Assembly (NCBI GenBank): GCA_030745875.1
Contig: JASLNT010000057.1
Span: 1 to 64,000, forward strand
Reading direction: 5' to 3'
DNA: 64,000 nt
Source: Phycisphaerae bacterium
GTDB taxonomy: Bacteria; Planctomycetota; Phycisphaerae; SM23-33
The position numbers and the translations under genes were made by a program. The notes below the pieces were generated by a model that had not been told where the DNA came from, ran no database searches, and saw nothing but the letters and a program-made list of their open reading frames with translations. Positions 60,735-64,000 of this stretch are shown here, piece by piece. Position 1 is the first letter of the stretch. Each line of letters starts with the position of its first letter.

Positions 60735-61973
60735 GTGACCGCCAGACAGAAAACTCCAAAGGGATTTCGACTTCACATAGGCTTGTTCGGACGGCGGAAC
60801 GTGGGCAAGAGTTCGTTGCTGAACGCCATGACTCGCCAGGACGTTTCGATAGTGTCCGACACGGCGGGTACGACCACCGACCCGGTCGAAAAGCCCATGG
60901 AGCTGCTGCCCATCGGACCTGTTCTGTTCATCGACACCGCCGGTATCGACGACGCCGGGGCGCTGGGCGAGATGCGGGTCGAGCGGACCCGCGGGGTATT
61001 TGATCGCACGGATGTCGGCGTTATCGTCGCCGCTGAAGGCCAGTGGGGCCCGTTTGAAATCGGTATCCTTGACCAGCTCCAGCAACGTCAAATACCGGCC
61101 ATAGCAGTATTTAACAAGATCGACCTGGCCGAACCGCCCGCGGAGATCATCGCTGAACTCACCGACGCCGGCGTTCCGGTGGTTCGCAGCGCCGCCGTCG
61201 AAGCCCGCGGTATCGGAGACTTGCGAGAAGCGCTTATTGCCCAGGCTCCCGAAGAGTTCATCAACGCTCCGGCGATTCTGGGCGATCTGATTCCACCGGG
61301 CGAGTTGGCGATTCTGGTGGTTCCGATCGACCTGGAGGCTCCCAAGGGCAGGCTGATCCTACCGCAGGTCCAATCTATTCGCGATGTGCTGGATTGCGAT
61401 TCATACTGCATGATTGTGAAGGAGCGCGAACTCCGCGACGCGCTGGGCCGCCTGAAGCGCCCGCCTGCGATCGTAGTGACAGACTCACAAGCGTTCCTGA
61501 AAGTCGCCGCCGACACCCCGCCGGATATCCCGATGACGTCGTTTTCGATCCTGTTCGCCCGTTGCAAGGGCGACCTGGCGGAATTCGTACGCGGCGCCGG
61601 GGCGATCGATAAACTCAAATCGGGCGATCGTGTCCTGATCGCAGAGGCGTGCTCTCACCATCCGATCGGCGAGGATATCGGGCGCGTGAAAATACCCAGA
61701 TGGCTGGGGCAGTACGTAGGTGGCGAACTGAACTTCGACACCGTCCAGGGACATGATTTTCCCGAGAACCTGGGCGATTACAGCCTGGTGGTTCACTGCG
61801 GGGGATGCATGTGGAACCGGCGCGAGATGCTCACGCGCACGCTCCGAGCCCGCGCCGCGGGCGTACCGATTACGAATTACGGCGTGGCGATTGCGTTTTC
61901 GCTGGGTATATTCGCCCGTGCGCTCAGCCCGTTCCCGGCTGCGCTGGAAGCCGCCGCCGGACCGGATGCATAA
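60735..61973 (+). CDS. hydF: [FeFe]-hydrogenase maturation GTPase HydF
   Basis: This is a 412-residue scaffold that assembles and delivers the di-iron subcluster to HydA. The GTPase domain has GLFGRRNVGKSSLLNAM, DTAGTTTDPVEKP, FIDTAGIDD and FNKID. The C-terminal Fe-S domain has EACSHHP (about 299) and HCGGCMWNRREM (about 353), the CxHx(n)CxxC cluster site. It starts with GTG, 3 nt after aspA. With hydE and hydG across the divergent promoter the maturation set is complete; the hydrogenase genes themselves are not in the window. Confidence 0.95.
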   Translation: MTARQKTPKGFRLHIGLFGRRNVGKSSLLNAMTRQDVSIVSDTAGTTTDPVEKPMELLPIGPVLFIDTAGIDDAGALGEMRVERTRGVFDRTDVGVIVAAEGQWGPFEIGILDQLQQRQIPAIAVFNKIDLAEPPAEIIAELTDAGVPVVRSAAVEARGIGDLREALIAQAPEEFINAPAILGDLIPPGELAILVVPIDLEAPKGRLILPQVQSIRDVLDCDSYCMIVKERELRDALGRLKRPPAIVVTDSQAFLKVAADTPPDIPMTSFSILFARCKGDLAEFVRGAGAIDKLKSGDRVLIAEACSHHPIGEDIGRVKIPRWLGQYVGGELNFDTVQGHDFPENLGDYSLVVHCGGCMWNRREMLTRTLRARAAGVPITNYGVAIAFSLGIFARALSPFPAALEAAAGPDA

Positions 61974-62042
61974 CGTTGAGATTACGGGACATTTGTGGTA
62001 CGTTCTGCGTGCAACATGTTCCAATATTAAAGGATAAATCAA

Positions 62043-62954
62043 ATGAAGAAATGTATCACGCTGAGTATCGTCGCCTCATGTGTTTTCGCCTCGTTTCTAA
62101 CCGTAAGCCTGGCCGCCCGGAAGAAGGGTCCGCCGCCCAAGCTTGAAATCACAGGCGCTGTCAAGCATCGTTTCCTCGGGAGCAGTTACCGCGGCAAGGT
62201 GTTCATTTCCGACAAGGACGGTAAGATCGAATGGGAGGTCAAGGCTCCCAACGCACAGGATGTTTTCATGCTCAAGGGCGACCGGGTGCTGTTCAACACG
62301 CGCGGCGGAGCGCAGATTGTCCGCATCAAGGACAAGAAAGTTCTCTGGGAGTACAAGTCCAGGGAAAAGGGCGAGATTCACAGTTGCCAACCGCTTGCCA
62401 ACGGGAACGTTCTGATTACCGTATGTGGACAGAGCAAGGTTATCGAGGTCGACAAGGACGGCAAGGTCGCCAAGGAAATCAAGTTCGCCAAGATATCCAA
62501 ATTCGCCGGCAACGGGCACATGGAGCTTCGCGACAGCCTCAAGACCGACAAGGGAACTTATCTGGTCGCTTTCCTGATGGAAGGCGTAATCCGAGAGTTC
62601 GACGCCGACTCCAAGGTGATCAGAACCATCAAGACCGACTACTTCAAGTCAAAGGGCGTCTCGTCGCTGCAGGTTCTCAAGAACGGTAATCTGCTTGTCG
62701 GCGGCGGGTATGGCAAGAACGTTGTCGAGATCGACAAGGACGACAAGATCGTCTGGTCGTTTGCTGAGAAGGATGTCAAAGGCCTGAATCTGGGATACGT
62801 TGCGACCGCCAAACGCTTGGCTAACGGTAATACGCTGGTGAGTCTCTATCACGGTTCGTACGCGTTCTTTGAAGTCACTAAGGACAAGAAAATCATCTGG
62901 AGCATCAAGGGCGGTCCGTTCAACGCTACGACGGCTATCGAGTACCTTGATTGA
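62043..62954 (+). CDS. Secreted beta-propeller protein
   Basis: This 303-residue protein has a signal peptide (ITLSIVASCVFASFLTVSLA). Six to seven short blades of the pattern VxEIDKDGKIxWxxK follow, including VFISDKDGKIEWEVK, VIEVDKDGKVAKEI, IREFDADSKVIRTI and VVEIDKDDKIVWSF. This resembles PQQ-like or arylsulfotransferase-type propellers. No catalytic residues can be named. AAAGGA precedes the ATG. It follows hydF by 69 nt in the same direction and may be transcribed separately. Confidence 0.8.
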   Translation: MKKCITLSIVASCVFASFLTVSLAARKKGPPPKLEITGAVKHRFLGSSYRGKVFISDKDGKIEWEVKAPNAQDVFMLKGDRVLFNTRGGAQIVRIKDKKVLWEYKSREKGEIHSCQPLANGNVLITVCGQSKVIEVDKDGKVAKEIKFAKISKFAGNGHMELRDSLKTDKGTYLVAFLMEGVIREFDADSKVIRTIKTDYFKSKGVSSLQVLKNGNLLVGGGYGKNVVEIDKDDKIVWSFAEKDVKGLNLGYVATAKRLANGNTLVSLYHGSYAFFEVTKDKKIIWSIKGGPFNATTAIEYLD

Positions 62955-63043
62955 TGCAAATCCTGCAGGGGGCCGCGCCATCGGGCGAAGAAAACAGACG
63001 CCGTCCACCCGGTTCGGTTGACTCTGCGCCTATTATGTTATGA

Positions 63044-63080
63044 GACTCCGGTCGCCACGTAGCGCTTGGCGACTGGAGTC
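63044..63080 (+). terminator. Hairpin after the propeller gene
   Basis: GACTCCGGTCGCC pairs with GGCGACTGGAGTC over 13 bp with one G-U pair and an 11-nt loop. ATATTTGATAT follows, which is weakly T-rich. It overlaps the -35 box of the next promoter. Confidence 0.6.
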
Positions 63081-63094
63081 ATATTTGATATAAT
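63066..63094 (+). promoter_or_regulatory. Putative promoter of the metallo-hydrolase gene
   Basis: TTGGCG, 17 nt and a perfect TATAAT, about 53 nt before the start codon. Confidence 0.55.
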
Positions 63095-63147
63095 TCGTAG
63101 GAATTGCAGGGACCGACCTTAACGCAGAAACCTCGCGGAGACGCAGA

Positions 63148-64000
63148 ATGGCGCAACAGATGGCTGACGGCGTGTATCTAATTGATACCAAACCTATGGG
63201 GGTTGAACGCATCATCGCCTCGTACCTTGTGGTGGGAAGCGGCGCCACTGCGCTGATCGACCCGGGCTTCTCGTGTTCTGTGGATACGAACATCGAGGCG
63301 ATCAAAGAACTTGGCATCGAGCCCGACGCGATCGATTACATCGTTCAGACCCACTGCCACATAGACCACGCCGGTGGTGTCGGACAGTTGGCGCAATTAG
63401 CCGGGCGGGCCAAAGTAACCGCCCACCAGCGAGGTGCGTTCTACCTGAAGAACTCCATGAAGATCGGCGGGGGGGGGCACATGGTGTTCGGGTCGGAAAT
63501 GATGGCCGAACTTGGCGAACCGATAGACGTCGCCGGCGACCGCATCAAGACTATCGGCGACGGTGACGTGATTGACCTTGGCGACAAGAATCTGCGGGTC
63601 TTTTACACGCCGGGGCATAGCGGCGATCACGTTTCGCTGCTGGAGGAATCGACCGGTATGCTATTCCCCGGCGACACCGCATGTTTGCAGTATCCGGACC
63701 TGGGGCACGTGTTGATCCCCGCGGGCAGTCCGCCGATCTATCAAACCGATCACATTCTCAGTGAGCTTACGACGCTGGCCGGTTGCGATGTTAAGTGCGT
63801 GCTCACCCCGCACTTCGGTTCGGGCGAAGGCGCCCCGGACGAATTCCTCAAAGCGAATATCGACACCGTCAGGTCCGATCGGGACAGGATAGACGCGATG
63901 TTCAAGCGCGGTATGGAGTTTCCGCAGGTTGTCGAACAACTGCGGTCCGAAATCATCGAACAGTCCGGTAGGAGCCCCGAGGAAATCCCGAAGTTCATCA
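63148..64000 (+). CDS. Metallo-beta-lactamase-fold hydrolase (runs off window end)
   Basis: The first 284 residues are present. The fold's metal motif is QTHCHIDHAGG (about 70), with FYTPGHSGDHVSL and LFPGDTACL as further metal-binding loops and LTPHFGSGEG later. The N-terminus GVYLIDTKPMGVERIIASYL suits the MBL-fold subgroup that includes glyoxalase-II-like enzymes and flavodiiron relatives. Substrate unknown. CGGAGA lies 7 nt before the ATG. The chain continues past the window edge. Confidence 0.85.
   Translation, partial: MAQQMADGVYLIDTKPMGVERIIASYLVVGSGATALIDPGFSCSVDTNIEAIKELGIEPDAIDYIVQTHCHIDHAGGVGQLAQLAGRAKVTAHQRGAFYLKNSMKIGGGGHMVFGSEMMAELGEPIDVAGDRIKTIGDGDVIDLGDKNLRVFYTPGHSGDHVSLLEESTGMLFPGDTACLQYPDLGHVLIPAGSPPIYQTDHILSELTTLAGCDVKCVLTPHFGSGEGAPDEFLKANIDTVRSDRDRIDAMFKRGMEFPQVVEQLRSEIIEQSGRSPEEIPKFI

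Noticed and set aside
1..64000. tRNA, rRNA, CRISPR arrays and insertion sequences
   Set aside because: I looked in all larger gaps and found no cloverleaf, spaced repeats or transposase frames; a covariance-model search would be needed to exclude small RNAs.

Overview
The window reads as a single chromosomal segment of an anaerobic, Gram-negative bacterium, most probably a planctomycete of the Phycisphaerae type. That placement is an inference. It rests on secreted PQQ-type beta-propellers, a membrane-anchored partner of an ECF sigma factor, a Ser/Thr kinase, short signal-peptide RHS-core proteins with an NLYEYV...DPSG motif, many TTG/GTG starts and a moderately high GC content. I see no rRNA, tRNA, insertion sequence, CRISPR array or phage module.

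Layout. 1-5.5 kb: a kinase start, a secreted protein, an ECF sigma factor with its membrane partner, a RhlE helicase and a small basic protein. 5.8-8.9 kb: a LuxR-type response regulator and a GGDEF/HD-GYP c-di-GMP enzyme. 8.9-12.4 kb: thiS-thiG-membrane protein-DinG-like helicase, with overlapping ends. 12.5-16.8 kb: galE, an alanine-type symporter, a DUF123 protein and a PutP-like symporter. 17-21.2 kb: a four-gene molybdo-hydroxylase operon (Fe-S subunit, Tat-exported catalytic subunit, XdhC, MocA). 21.2-32.4 kb: a large PQQ propeller fused to a methyltransferase-like domain, an ADP-forming acyl-CoA synthetase, an acyl carrier protein, a GlmU-like protein, nagB, a PilX-like protein and a decayed HTH/beta-helix junction. 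32.7-37.6 kb: multiheme cytochromes, including nrfH-nrfA. 37.7-43.3 kb: mnmA, pyk and a membrane sulfatase-fold enzyme. 43.6-51.4 kb: a heme operon using the siroheme route (hemX-like, hemA, cobA-hemD and an ahbD-ahbA-ahbB triple fusion), then an aldolase and a TPR protein. 51.6-55.7 kb: a transglutaminase-type protein followed by two RHS-core cassettes, one intact and one collapsed. 55.8-62 kb: [FeFe]-hydrogenase maturation genes, rex-hydE-hydG diverging from aspA-hydF around a clear Rex operator. 62-64 kb: a secreted propeller protein and a truncated metallo-beta-lactamase-fold protein.

How the parts fit. HydEFG with Rex, NrfHA, an octaheme cytochrome, ADP-forming acyl-CoA synthetase and oxygen-independent siroheme-derived heme synthesis all describe a fermentative or nitrite-ammonifying anaerobe. 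The heme operon would supply the c-type cytochromes encoded about 6-10 kb away.

The most novel item is the RHS locus. A signal-peptide RHS core carries a C-terminal domain that matches Bacillus spore-coat transglutaminase (Tgl) in catalytic Cys/His spacing, and it is translationally coupled to a lipoprotein gene, as in a toxin-immunity pair. Downstream, a 142-bp repeat marks a second cassette that has lost nearly all of its toxin but keeps the downstream gene. Other notable items are the triple-fused Ahb protein, the palindrome over the nrfHA promoter, three genes whose TACAAT -10 boxes sit 6-7 nt before the start codon (leaderless transcripts), and decayed copies of the rhlE 3' end.
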